Of a stretch of DNA of 64,000 nt, positions 8,647 to 17,833 are shown piece by piece (the first letter of the stretch is position 1; each line of letters starts with the position of its first letter). The stretch comes from JBCBSP01 sp039819095 (GTDB lineage Bacteria; Pseudomonadota; Alphaproteobacteria; Caulobacterales; Maricaulaceae): positions 8,331-72,330 of the forward strand of contig JBCBSP010000011.1 of assembly GCA_039819095.1 (NCBI GenBank), written 5' to 3'. A model generated the notes under the pieces. The model worked only from the letters and a program-made list of their open reading frames with translations. It ran no database searches and was not told the origin of the DNA. The translations under genes and the position numbers were made by a program.

Positions 8647-9852
8647 TCAGCCGGTCGCCTGCGCCGCGTCTGATGCGAAAAAGCCTTTCAGCGCGCGCGC
8701 GGCCTGCCGGATGCGCTGCTCGTTCTCCACCAGGGCCAGGCGGACATGACCGTCGCCGCGCTCGCCAAAGCCCAGCCCCGGCGCCACTGCGACGCCGGTC
8801 TGTTCCAGCAGGCGCTTGGAAAACTCAACCGAGCCGAGCTCGGCGAAGGCTGGCGGAATGGGCGCCCAGGCGAACATGGTCGCCGGCGGCGAAGGCACGT
8901 CCAGACCGGCCCGTGAAAAGCTCTCCACCAGAACATCGCGCCGCGCGCGGTAGATGTCGCGCGCCTCGGCCACGCAGTCCTGCGGCCCGTCCAGCGCCGC
9001 CACAGCAGCAATCTGGACCGGGGTAAAGGCCCCGTAATCGAGATAGGATTTGACCCGCTTCAGCGCCTCAATCAGGCGCGCTGACCCGGCCGCAAAGCCG
9101 ATACGCCATCCGGGCATGGAATAGGTCTTGGACATGGAGGTGAACTCCACCGCCACCTCGCGCGCGCCGGGAACTTCCAGAATGGAGCGCGGCGGCTCGC
9201 CGTCGAAATAAATCTCCGAGTAGGCGAGATCGGAGATCAGCACGAGATTTTCGCGCCGGGCGAGCTTCACCGCTTCTTCGTAAAACCCGATATCGACGAC
9301 TTGAGCGGTCGGGTTGGACGGGAAGTTCAGCACCAGGGCCGATGGCGCGGGGATGGAGCGCCGGCAGGCATGGGCCGCTTCGCGCAGGAATTGCTCAGGG
9401 GTGTCGAACCCGACGGGCCGCACCGCCGCGCCGGCGATGATGAAGCCAAACATGTGGATCGGATAGGACGGATCCGGCGCCAGGATCACATCGCCCGGCG
9501 CGGTGATCGCCTGGGCCAGATTGGCGAGCCCCTCTTTCGAGCCCAGCGTCACGCAGACCTCGTGATCCGGGTCGAGCGCGACATTGAAACGGCGCGCGTA
9601 ATAACGCGACAGCGCCTTGCGCAGGGAGGGCACGCCCTGGCTGGCCGAATAGCGGTGTGCGCGTGGATCGGCGGCGACCTCTTTGAGCTTGTCCACGATG
9701 TGCGGAGCCGGCGCCAGATCCGGATTGCCCATGCCGAAATCAATGATGTCGCGGCCCGCCTGGCGATAGGCCAGCTTGATCCGGTTCACTTCTGCGAACA
9801 CGTAGGGCGGCAGTCGCCGCTCGCGATAAAAGGGTTCTCGGGACTCAGACAT
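8647..9852 (-). CDS. PLP-dependent aminotransferase, AlaC / LL-DAP aminotransferase-like
   Basis: Class I/II fold-type I aminotransferase of about 401 residues, closest in feel to alanine-synthesising AlaC proteins. The N-terminus R-R-L-P-P-Y-V-F is characteristic of that group. The pyridoxal lysine is in SMSKTYSMPGWR (Lys242 from the chosen start). NFPSNPT and the late RLALVENEQRI segment are also conserved. I start at the ATG ending at 9852, preceded by AAGAG at a spacing of 7; two upstream in-frame starts lack a ribosome site. In related bacteria this enzyme often lies next to homoserine dehydrogenase, which is not seen here. Confidence 0.85.
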   Translation of the reverse strand: MSESREPFYRERRLPPYVFAEVNRIKLAYRQAGRDIIDFGMGNPDLAPAPHIVDKLKEVAADPRAHRYSASQGVPSLRKALSRYYARRFNVALDPDHEVCVTLGSKEGLANLAQAITAPGDVILAPDPSYPIHMFGFIIAGAAVRPVGFDTPEQFLREAAHACRRSIPAPSALVLNFPSNPTAQVVDIGFYEEAVKLARRENLVLISDLAYSEIYFDGEPPRSILEVPGAREVAVEFTSMSKTYSMPGWRIGFAAGSARLIEALKRVKSYLDYGAFTPVQIAAVAALDGPQDCVAEARDIYRARRDVLVESFSRAGLDVPSPPATMFAWAPIPPAFAELGSVEFSKRLLEQTGVAVAPGLGFGERGDGHVRLALVENEQRIRQAARALKGFFASDAAQATG

Positions 9853-10043
9853 GGCGGGGCTCTTGATCGCAATATTCATGACGCTATCAGGCGCACAGCC
9901 CATGACGTCAATGGGGCGCGGCTGCGGCGATTGAGCGACAAGACCGGTTCTGCGAGCCTTGCCCGCCCGCGTCGTTGGGTCACAAGCAGACGACCGCTCA
10001 GCACTGATAGCCTTGGCGACTGTTCGCGCTGAGGGCTCAAGGC

Positions 10044-13000
10044 TTGGGCGTCACCCTGACCATCATCACCCTGGCCGGCTATGTCGGTCTGCTGTTCGCG
10101 GCAGCCGCCTGGGGCGATGCGCGCGCCGCTGCGATGGATCGGCGCCCGATGCGGCGCGCCTGGCTCTACATGCTGGGGCTGGGCGTGTACTGCACCAGCT
10201 GGACCTTCTATGGCGCGGTCGGCGAGGCGACGCGCAATGGCTGGGACTATCTGCCGATCTATCTCGGCCCGGCGCTGATTTTCCTCATCGGGTTTTCCAT
10301 CGTGCGCCGCATGGTCCGGCTCGGCCGCCAGCATGACACCGCCTCGATCGCGGACTTCCTGTCGGCGCGCTACGGCAAGTCCGCCGGGGTGGCGGCGCTG
10401 GCTGCGCTGGTGCTCCTGATTTCGGCCTTGCCCTATATCGCCCTGCAGCTGAAATCGGCCGCAACCAGTCTGACCCTGCTGACCGGGCAGGCCGCACCGG
10501 CCGGTCTGGATGCGGCGGCGCTGGCCGCCGCCGCCTTCGCCGCCTTCGCCATCCTGTTCGGCCAACGCCGGGCGGACGCGGCCCAGGGCAATCGCGGGCT
10601 GGTGCTGGCGGTGGCGATTGAAAGCGCGGTGAAGATCGCCGCCATGGCGGCAGTGGGCGCCTTCGCACTCTGGATCTGGCTGAGCCTGCCCGAGGCTGAA
10701 CGCTCTGCCGCGCCCGCCGCCGCGCGCCTGGCTCAACCCGGCTTCGATTTCCGCTTTATCATGCTGACCGTCCTGGCCGGCACCGCCGCACTCTGCCTGC
10801 CGCGCCAGTTCCACATGATGGTGGTGGAGGCGCGCCGGCCCGGCGATGTGGTTTTCTCCCGCTTCGCCTTCCCGGCTTATCTCCTGGCCGTGGCGCTGGT
10901 CGCGCCGCCGGTCGCGCTGGCCGGTTCGGCCATGCTGGGCGGCGCTGATCCTGACGCCTTCGTGCTGGCCCTGCCGATCTCGCAGGGCGCCGAAGGGCTC
11001 GCCCTGTTCGCCTTCATCGGCGGCTTCTCAGCTGCGGCGGGCATGGTGACCATCGCCTCGCTGGCGCTGTCGACCATGCTGGTCAATGACCTGGTCGGCC
11101 CGTTCTTCCTGCGCCGTGCGCTTGAGCGGGGCGGGCCGGACCTGGCCCAGCGTCTTCTCAATCTCAGGCGCGGGGCGGTTCTGGTCCTGGTCTTCGCGGC
11201 CTGGGTGTTTCATCAGGGGCTGAACGCCCAGCTGGGTCTGGCCGATATCGGTCTGGTCTCCTTCGCCGGCGTCGCCCAGCTCGCCCCGGGGCTCCTGTTC
11301 GGCCTGTACTGGCGCCGCGCCAGCCGGCTGGGCGCAGTCGCCGGACTCTGCACCGGCTTCACAGCGTGGCTGGCGACCATTCTCGTCCCCGCCTATGGCG
11401 GTTTCACGCTCGCCGCCCCGCTCGGGCTTGATCCGCTCGCCTTCTTTTCGGCCTTGTCGCTGGTGCTCAACGCCTTGGCGCTCGTGGTGGGGTCGGCGTT
11501 TGCACGCACCGGGCTGATCGACCAGATACAGGCGCGCGCCTTCACCAGCCTGAGCGGCGACGCCAAGCCCGCCAGCCCGGCCGCGCCCGGAGCGCGCATC
11601 GCCGATCTGACCATGCTGCTGGACCGCGTCATCGGCGCCAGCGCAGCATCGGCGACGGTCAGCGCCATCGCGACCCAGCTGGGCCGCGCGCTCGGGCCCG
11701 GCGACCCGCTCACCCCGGCGGCGGCGGGTCTGGCTGAGGCGCGTCTGGCGCGCGCGGTCGGCGCCTCGTCAGCGCGCGTCCTGATGACCCGCGTGCTGCC
11801 GGGCGGACGCGTCAGCCCGCACGATGTGGTCACCCTGCTGGATGAGACGGCGGAGAAAATTCGCTTTTCTGAAGATGTGCTGCGCGCCACGCTGGAGCAT
11901 CTGCACATGGGCGTGTCGGTGGTGGACAAGGATCTTCGGCTCGCGGCGTGGAACTCCACCTATGTGAATCTGTTCGACTATCCGCCGGACATGGTGCGCG
12001 TGGGCCGCCCGATCGCCGATCTCATCGCGTGGAACGCCGAACGCGGCGAGTGCGGGCGGGGGCCTGTTGAAGCGCATGTTGAGAAGCGCCTCACCCATAT
12101 GCGCGCCGGTTCAGCTCACGCCTATGAACGGGTGCGCAGAGACGGAACGGTGCTGGAGATTCTTGGCCGCGCCATGCCTGGAGGCGGCTATGTCACCAGC
12201 TATGCCGACATCACCGACCGCAAAAGCGCAGAAGCGGCGCTGGCGGAATCCGAACGCGCCATCCGCTTCTACACCGATAATCTGCCGGCGCTTCTCAGCT
12301 ATGCCGATCGCGGCTACCGCCTGCAATTCGCCAATCAGGGCTATCTGGACTTCTTCGGCCTTGATCGCGACGCGCTCGGTCAGCCGCTCAAAGACCTGAT
12401 GAATAAGAATGATTACGCGCTGCGTCAGCCGCACATGGAGGCGGCTCTGAACGGCGAACGCCGGATATTCGACATTACCCGCACCGAACCCGACGGGCGC
12501 CGCCAGGTCTGGCAGGTCACCTATCAACCCCGCTTCGAGGCCGGCGAGCCGGTCGGCTTTTTCGGAGCCTATCAGGACGTCACCGGACGTCGCGATGCCG
12601 AAGAAGGCCTGAAGCGGGCCTACGCCACTCTGGAGGACCAGGTGGATGCGCGCACCGCTGAGCTGAAGGCGGAAAGCGAGGCGCGGCTCGCCCTGGCTGA
12701 AGATCTGGAGGCGGCGCGCCAGGCCGCCGAGGCGGCCACGGCGTCTAAGACGCGCTTTCTGGCCGCGGCAAGCCACGACCTGCTTCAGCCTCTGGCCGCA
12801 GCGCGGCTTCTGACTTCGGCGCTGGAGCATGAGCTGGAGACCGGCTCGCCGGACGCCCGCTCGCTGGCCAGCCGCATTGATCGTTCGATTGAGAACGCCG
12901 ACCGCCTCTTGCGGGCCCTGCTGGATATTTCGCGGCTTGATGCGGATGGGGTCACCCCCCAGCCCGGCGTCTTCCATCTTGGCGAGCTGATGGAGGATGC

Positions 13001-13832
13001 TGCAGCGCAATTCGCCTCGCGCGCCGAGGCCCGGGGCCTCTCCTTACGGGTCGCGCCAACTCGCATGGCGGTGTTTTCCGATCGCGGTCTGATGACCAGC
13101 ATTCTGCAGAATCTGGTGTCCAACGCGGTCCGATACACCGAGACCGGCGCCATTCTCATCGGCGCACGCCGGGCCGGCGATGCGGTGCGCCTGCAGGTGA
13201 TCGATACCGGCCACGGCATTGCGCCGGAGGACCAGGCGCGCATTTTCCGCGAGTTCGAACGCGCCGGTTCCAAACAGAAGGTCGAGGCGGAAGGCGGGCT
13301 CGGCCTGGGGCTGGCGATCGTGGACCGCATCGCGCGCCGTCTCGGCCACAAACTCTCGCTGCGTTCGCAGCCCGGTCAGGGCTCGGTCTTCGAAATCAGC
13401 CTGCCGCGCGCCAGCTCCGGCCCGAAGCCGCGTCGCGCCCGGCGCCGCACCGCCTCGCTTGAGGGCCTGAAAGTGCTCTGCCTGGACAATGAGCCGCCAG
13501 TGCTGGACGCGATCGTCAGCCTGCTTCAGCGCTGGGGCTGTCAGGCCGAAGGCGCGCATGATCGCCATGCCGCCGCGCTCGCCTTCGAAGGCGCGCCTCC
13601 GGATATCGTCGTGCTCGATTACCAGCTGGACGATGGCGATACCGGACCGGAGGCGCTAGCGGCTCTGAGTGAGAGCTGGGGCGTGCGCCCGCCCGGCGTT
13701 CTGGCCACCGCTGAACGCGGTGAAGCGGTTGGCCAGGCTGCGCGCGCCGCTGGTCTTGAGCTTCTGCACAAACCGGTCGCACCCGCCGCCCTGCGCGCCG
13801 CCATCGCCGCCCTGAAACGCCGAAGCGCCTGA
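10044..13832 (+). CDS. hybrid sensor histidine kinase with N-terminal SSF transporter domain
   Basis: A 1262-residue fusion. An SSF-like membrane domain of about 12 helices covers residues 1-490. A PAS-7 domain follows at about 608-730 and a second PAS at about 738-850, then a coiled linker, HisKA with phospho-acceptor His911 (ASHDLLQP), an HATPase domain with its N-box around 1027 and DTGHGIA, and a receiver with phospho-Asp1192. This layout matches the CbrA-like or PutP-fused kinases, which may couple solute transport or sensing to phosphorylation. The start is a TTG with GAGGG 8 bases upstream. No partner response regulator is adjacent. The receiver is followed by little else, so output must go to another protein. 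Confidence 0.88.
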   Translation: MGVTLTIITLAGYVGLLFAAAAWGDARAAAMDRRPMRRAWLYMLGLGVYCTSWTFYGAVGEATRNGWDYLPIYLGPALIFLIGFSIVRRMVRLGRQHDTASIADFLSARYGKSAGVAALAALVLLISALPYIALQLKSAATSLTLLTGQAAPAGLDAAALAAAAFAAFAILFGQRRADAAQGNRGLVLAVAIESAVKIAAMAAVGAFALWIWLSLPEAERSAAPAAARLAQPGFDFRFIMLTVLAGTAALCLPRQFHMMVVEARRPGDVVFSRFAFPAYLLAVALVAPPVALAGSAMLGGADPDAFVLALPISQGAEGLALFAFIGGFSAAAGMVTIASLALSTMLVNDLVGPFFLRRALERGGPDLAQRLLNLRRGAVLVLVFAAWVFHQGLNAQLGLADIGLVSFAGVAQLAPGLLFGLYWRRASRLGAVAGLCTGFTAWLATILVPAYGGFTLAAPLGLDPLAFFSALSLVLNALALVVGSAFARTGLIDQIQARAFTSLSGDAKPASPAAPGARIADLTMLLDRVIGASAASATVSAIATQLGRALGPGDPLTPAAAGLAEARLARAVGASSARVLMTRVLPGGRVSPHDVVTLLDETAEKIRFSEDVLRATLEHLHMGVSVVDKDLRLAAWNSTYVNLFDYPPDMVRVGRPIADLIAWNAERGECGRGPVEAHVEKRLTHMRAGSAHAYERVRRDGTVLEILGRAMPGGGYVTSYADITDRKSAEAALAESERAIRFYTDNLPALLSYADRGYRLQFANQGYLDFFGLDRDALGQPLKDLMNKNDYALRQPHMEAALNGERRIFDITRTEPDGRRQVWQVTYQPRFEAGEPVGFFGAYQDVTGRRDAEEGLKRAYATLEDQVDARTAELKAESEARLALAEDLEAARQAAEAATASKTRFLAAASHDLLQPLAAARLLTSALEHELETGSPDARSLASRIDRSIENADRLLRALLDISRLDADGVTPQPGVFHLGELMEDAAAQFASRAEARGLSLRVAPTRMAVFSDRGLMTSILQNLVSNAVRYTETGAILIGARRAGDAVRLQVIDTGHGIAPEDQARIFREFERAGSKQKVEAEGGLGLGLAIVDRIARRLGHKLSLRSQPGQGSVFEISLPRASSGPKPRRARRRTASLEGLKVLCLDNEPPVLDAIVSLLQRWGCQAEGAHDRHAAALAFEGAPPDIVVLDYQLDDGDTGPEALAALSESWGVRPPGVLATAERGEAVGQAARAAGLELLHKPVAPAALRAAIAALKRRSA

Positions 13833-13849
13833 TCGGGCTGCGCTTATCA

Positions 13850-13885
13850 ACCGGAATGGGTCCCCGCTTTCGAGGGGATGACAGC
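13850..13885. repeat. dispersed palindromic repeat candidate
   Basis: The convergent gap between the hybrid kinase and rsgA contains GGGTCCCCGCTTTCGAGGGG followed by ATGACAG. Very similar palindromes with a TCCCC / GGGGA stem are scattered through intergenic DNA of many alphaproteobacteria (from memory). No coding function is seen in this 147 bp gap. Confidence 0.4.
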
Positions 13886-13979
13886 GTTGTCGTTTGGGTT
13901 CGTCGGCTTCCATGAGGCAGGCCAGCACACCGGAAGAGAGCCGGGATAGCCCTGGCTTCCTTAGCGGCGCATCACGCTG

Positions 13980-15023
13980 TCAGTCCTCGCCCCAGTCTTC
14001 GTTGAGAGCGGGCGGGGCGGCGCCTCCGGCGCGGCCTGAGCGGATGCGTCGGCGGGCGAGGCGCTGATCGTTGAACTCCGCTTCTTCGGCGAGGATCTGG
14101 AAGCGCAACAGCCGGTCCGCATCGAGATCACCGGCTTCTACCGCCGCCTCCACCGCACAGCCCGGCTCGCCCTGGTGGCGGCAATTGGAGAATTTGCAGT
14201 CAGAGGCGAGTTCGAAAATATCCGGGAAGGTCTCGTCCAGACCGCCCGCGATGTCCGCCAGACCCAGCTCGCGCATGCCGGGCGTGTCGATGATCCAGCC
14301 GCCGGCCATCAGCCGGTGCATGGAGCGCGCGCGCGTGGTGTGACGGCCGCGATCATCGCGCTCGCGCACCGCGGCGGTGGGCTTTTCCTCGCCCGTCAGC
14401 GCGTTCATCAGCGTGGTCTTGCCGACCCCGGACGTACCGATGAGCGCAATGGTGCGCCCGGAACCGGCCCAGGCCTCCAGCACGCAGACATCCGACCAGT
14501 CCTTGGCGTTGAGGGCGACAATGGTCGCGCCGGACGCGATCTCGTCGGCTTCCTCCACATAGGTCGCGACATCTTCAGCCAGATCGGCCTTGGTCAGCAC
14601 CACGACCGGTTCAGCGCCGGCCTCGCGCACCACCGCCAGAAAGCGCTCCAGCCGCGCCAGGTTGAAGTCCTGATTGCACGAACTGACCACAAAGGCGGTG
14701 TCGACATTGGCCGCGATCAGCTGCATGGCCAGGCGCCGGCCCGGCATGACGCGCTGGAACACGGTGCGCCGGGGCAGGACGCGCGCATAGCGTTGGCGTC
14801 TGGGCTCAACAATGATCCAGTCGCCCACGGTCGGACGATCCGCCTCGCTGGCGCTGTCGCCGCGCCGCACGAAGAGGTCGCCGTCAACGCCGATCGCCTC
14901 ATAGCCCTTGCGCCGAACCGAGGTGATGCGGGCGCAGTCATGCGGGTGCTCGCCCGGCTCAAGCGCGGCTTCGAAATCCTCGCCCCAGCCGAGCGCGTCC
15001 AGCGTGAGCGGCTCCGTCACCAT
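13980..15023 (-). CDS. rsgA: ribosome small-subunit maturation GTPase RsgA
   Basis: Circularly permuted GTPase that helps mature the 30S subunit. An N-terminal OB-fold is followed by the permuted G-domain: G4 TKAD, then the P-loop GTSGVGKT, then G3 DTPG. A C-terminal zinc finger has the pattern C-x4-5-C-x-H-x5-C (CKFSNCRHQGEPGC). I start at the ATG ending at 15023, preceded by GGCAGGACA. The longer open frame reaches 15164 but would overlap the thiolase gene and adds a non-homologous cysteine-rich leader. The protein is about 347 residues, the usual size. Confidence 0.9.
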   Translation of the reverse strand: MVTEPLTLDALGWGEDFEAALEPGEHPHDCARITSVRRKGYEAIGVDGDLFVRRGDSASEADRPTVGDWIIVEPRRQRYARVLPRRTVFQRVMPGRRLAMQLIAANVDTAFVVSSCNQDFNLARLERFLAVVREAGAEPVVVLTKADLAEDVATYVEEADEIASGATIVALNAKDWSDVCVLEAWAGSGRTIALIGTSGVGKTTLMNALTGEEKPTAAVRERDDRGRHTTRARSMHRLMAGGWIIDTPGMRELGLADIAGGLDETFPDIFELASDCKFSNCRHQGEPGCAVEAAVEAGDLDADRLLRFQILAEEAEFNDQRLARRRIRSGRAGGAAPPALNEDWGED

Positions 15024-15099
15024 TGTCCTGCCCCACAAGCAGAAGAGCAGGATCTGGCCGCACTCATGAAGTCCCGGCGTCTCACAAAGCCAGGTCCGA

Positions 15100-16302
15100 T
15101 CAAAAGACCTCGAACAGGCCAGCTGCGCCCATGCCGCCGCCGACGCACATCGTGCATACGACATAGCGCGCCCCGCGGCGGCGGCCCTCGATGAGCGCGT
15201 GGCCGACCATGCGTGCGCCGCTCATGCCATAGGGGTGACCCACCGAGATAGCGCCGCCATTGACGTTGAGGTTTTCGTTCGGAATGCCGAGCTGGTCCCG
15301 GCAATAGAGCACCTGGCTGGCGAAAGCCTCGTTCAGCTCCCACAGGCCGATATCGTCCATCGTCAGACCGTTCGCCTTAAGCAATTTCGGCACGGCGAAG
15401 ACCGGGCCGATGCCCATCTCATCGGGATCCACCCCGGCCACCGCCATGCCGCGATAGGCGCCCAGAGGCTCCAGCCCGCGTTTTTCCGCGGTTTTCGCTT
15501 CCATCAGAACCGCCGCGCTGGCGCCGTCGGAAAGCTGGGAGGCGTTGCCGGCGGTGATGTATTGGCCGAGCTTGATCTGCTGGCCCCCAGGGAAGACCGG
15601 GTTCAGGCTGGACAGGCCTTCAAGCGTGGTGGAGGGGCGATTGCCTTCATCCTTGTCCAGCAGCGCGTCGATCTCGGAAACCTCGCCGGTCTCCTTGTTC
15701 TTCACCATGGGGCGCGAAGCCAGCGGGACGATCTCATCGTCGAACCTGCCGGCTTCCTGTGCGGCCGCGGTGCGCTGCTGGGACTGCAGCGCGTATTCGT
15801 CCTGGGCTTCGCGCGAGACCTTATAGCGTTCGGCCACGATCTCGGCGGTTTCCAGCATGGACATGTAGATGGCCGGCTGATGCTCGTTCAGCCACGGATC
15901 GAAGGCGCGGTGGATATTCATGTGCTCGTTCTGGACCAGCGAGATGGATTCCAGCCCGCCGCCCACGGTCACCGTCATGCCGTCTGAGATGATCTGTTTC
16001 GCCGCCGTCGCGATCGCCATCATGCCGGACGCGCACTGACGATCCACGCTCATGCCGGCCACGGTGTTGGGCAGGCCGCCGCGCACCAGCGCCTGGCGGG
16101 CGATGTTCTGGAAGGTGGAGCCTTGCTGCATCGCTGCGCCGAGCACGACATCGTCAATCTCGGCAGGATCGACCTTGGAACGCTCCACGGCGTGCTTGAT
16201 CGCGTGACCGCCAAGCTCCTGAGCCTGGGTGTTGTTGAATGCGCCGCGATAGGCCTTGCCGATCGGGGTGCGGGCGGTGGAAACGATGACAGCTTCACGC
16301 AT
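15100..16302 (-). CDS. acetyl-CoA C-acyltransferase (thiolase)
   Basis: Thiolase of 400 residues, catalysing the reversible CoA-dependent cleavage or formation of 3-ketoacyl-CoA in fatty-acid degradation or synthesis of C4 units. The acylated nucleophile is Cys90 (DRQCASGMM). The second catalytic set is GHPYGMSG and CVGGGMG near the end, and NEAFA is present. The SD AAGGAG lies 8 bases before the ATG. It stands before rsgA in the same direction, but the two are unlikely to be functionally linked. Whether it prefers long or short chains cannot be decided. Confidence 0.92.
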   Translation of the reverse strand: MREAVIVSTARTPIGKAYRGAFNNTQAQELGGHAIKHAVERSKVDPAEIDDVVLGAAMQQGSTFQNIARQALVRGGLPNTVAGMSVDRQCASGMMAIATAAKQIISDGMTVTVGGGLESISLVQNEHMNIHRAFDPWLNEHQPAIYMSMLETAEIVAERYKVSREAQDEYALQSQQRTAAAQEAGRFDDEIVPLASRPMVKNKETGEVSEIDALLDKDEGNRPSTTLEGLSSLNPVFPGGQQIKLGQYITAGNASQLSDGASAAVLMEAKTAEKRGLEPLGAYRGMAVAGVDPDEMGIGPVFAVPKLLKANGLTMDDIGLWELNEAFASQVLYCRDQLGIPNENLNVNGGAISVGHPYGMSGARMVGHALIEGRRRGARYVVCTMCVGGGMGAAGLFEVF

Positions 16303-16533
16303 GAGGGCGGCTCCTTGCCGGAAGTAAATCCATCCCGAACGGGTAGCGAACCGGCTCGCCCCTGTCCATAAAAGCCGCTGCGAGCCCTTTCGATGGCCCG
16401 CGAAAGCGGCCCGATGGCAACCAGCCCCTGACGGGCCGGAACCACGTCCCCTCGCATTCGGCGTTCTTTTCGCCTATATCACCGCGCTCAACGCTGTTCG
16501 CCGCCGGCCTTGACCCGGCGGGGGAGAGGAAAC

Positions 16534-17781
16534 ATGCCGACCCTGATCTCCAACGCCCCGGCCCGGTCCGGCGGCGATATTGCTGTTCCGCCCGGCCCTG
16601 AGGCCATGAACGTGGCGCGCGTCGACGCGCTGATGCGCCGGTTCGGGCTGACGGGCGATTTCCTCAATCTCGGGGGCGACCCCTCCACCCATCGCGTGGT
16701 CGCGGCCATGTCCGGCGGGGTGGATTCTTCCGTTGTGGCGGCTGTGCTGGCGCGCGCCGGCTATGATGTCGTGGGCATGACGCTGCAGCTCTACGACCAT
16801 GGCGAGGCGATCAAAAAAAAGGGCGCGTGCTGCGCCGGTCAGGACATTCACGATGCGCGCCGCGTCGCCGAAGCGCTCGGCTTTCCTCACTATGTGCTCG
16901 ATTATGAGAGCCGCTTCAAAGAGGCGGTGATGGAGGATTTCGCCGACACCTATCTGGCCGGCGCGACCCCCATCCCGTGCGTGCGTTGTAACCAGACCGT
17001 GAAGTTCGCCGACCTGCTCGCCACTGCGAAACAACTGGGCGCCGATGCGCTGGCGACGGGTCACTACATCCGCCGGGCGATGAACGGCAATCGCGCCGAG
17101 CTGCGCCGCGCGGCCGATGGCGGCAAGGATCAGTCCTACTTCCTGTTCGCGACGACCCAGGAGCAGCTGGACTTCCTGCGCTTTCCGCTCGGTCATCTGG
17201 ACAAGGACCAGACCCGCGAACTCGCCGCCGCCTTCGGTCTGGCCGTAGCCGCCAAGCCGGACAGTCAGGATATCTGCTTCGTGCCGGACGGCGATTACGC
17301 CTCGGTGGTGGAGAAACTGCGCCCGGACGCCGCCGCGCCCGGCGATATCGTGCATCTGGACGGTCGGGTGCTCGGCCGCCATGAAGGCGTGATCCGCTAC
17401 ACGGTCGGTCAGCGCCGGGGGCTCGGCGTGGCGCTGGGCGAACCGCTCTATGTGGTGCGTCTGGATGCGGACGCCGCACAGGTGATTGTCGGCCCGCGCG
17501 AAGCGCTCGGCGTGCGCCGGATTGCGCTGAAAGACGTCAACTGGATCGGCGATGGCGCGCTGAGCGAGGTCGACGGCCTCGCCCTGCGCGTCAAGGTCCG
17601 CTCCACCCGCCCGCCGGCGCCCGCGGCGCTGGAGGTCGGCGAGGCTGGCGTTTTCGTCCTCTTAGAAGAGGGCGAAGAGGGCGTCGCGCCGGGTCAGGCC
17701 TGCGTCTTCTACGAAGCCGGAGACGGTGACAGCGAAGGCGCGCGCGTGCTCGGCGGCGGCTGGATCGCGGGCACGAGTTAA
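16534..17781 (+). CDS. mnmA: tRNA 2-thiouridylase MnmA
   Basis: Makes 2-thiouridine at the wobble position of Lys, Glu and Gln tRNAs using sulfur relayed by cysteine persulfides. The PP-loop SGGVDSS, the first catalytic cysteine in IPCVRCN and the second in DSQDICFV are all present. A beta-barrel C-terminal domain follows. The protein is 415 residues, slightly long because of an N-terminal extension of about 50 residues before the PP-loop. GGGGAGAGG directly before the ATG at 16534 fixes the start, although an in-frame ATG lies 8 codons upstream. Confidence 0.93.
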   Translation: MPTLISNAPARSGGDIAVPPGPEAMNVARVDALMRRFGLTGDFLNLGGDPSTHRVVAAMSGGVDSSVVAAVLARAGYDVVGMTLQLYDHGEAIKKKGACCAGQDIHDARRVAEALGFPHYVLDYESRFKEAVMEDFADTYLAGATPIPCVRCNQTVKFADLLATAKQLGADALATGHYIRRAMNGNRAELRRAADGGKDQSYFLFATTQEQLDFLRFPLGHLDKDQTRELAAAFGLAVAAKPDSQDICFVPDGDYASVVEKLRPDAAAPGDIVHLDGRVLGRHEGVIRYTVGQRRGLGVALGEPLYVVRLDADAAQVIVGPREALGVRRIALKDVNWIGDGALSEVDGLALRVKVRSTRPPAPAALEVGEAGVFVLLEEGEEGVAPGQACVFYEAGDGDSEGARVLGGGWIAGTS

Positions 17782-17788
17782 GCGCGCT

Positions 17789-17804
17789 GCGCCCTTAGGG
17801 GCGC
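17789..17804 (+). terminator. short hairpin after mnmA
   Basis: A 6-bp GC stem (17789-17794 with 17799-17804) and tetraloop TTAG a few bases after the mnmA stop, between convergent mnmA and flgL. It has no T-tract, so this is a weak call. Confidence 0.3.
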
Positions 17805-17833
17805 CTGGCCCTCAGGATTAGGAAAGACCGCGC

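Noticed and set aside
15024..15164. 47-residue N-terminal extension of RsgA
   Set aside because: It overlaps the thiolase gene, is rich in cysteine and lacks RsgA similarity; the ATG at 15023 has a ribosome site.
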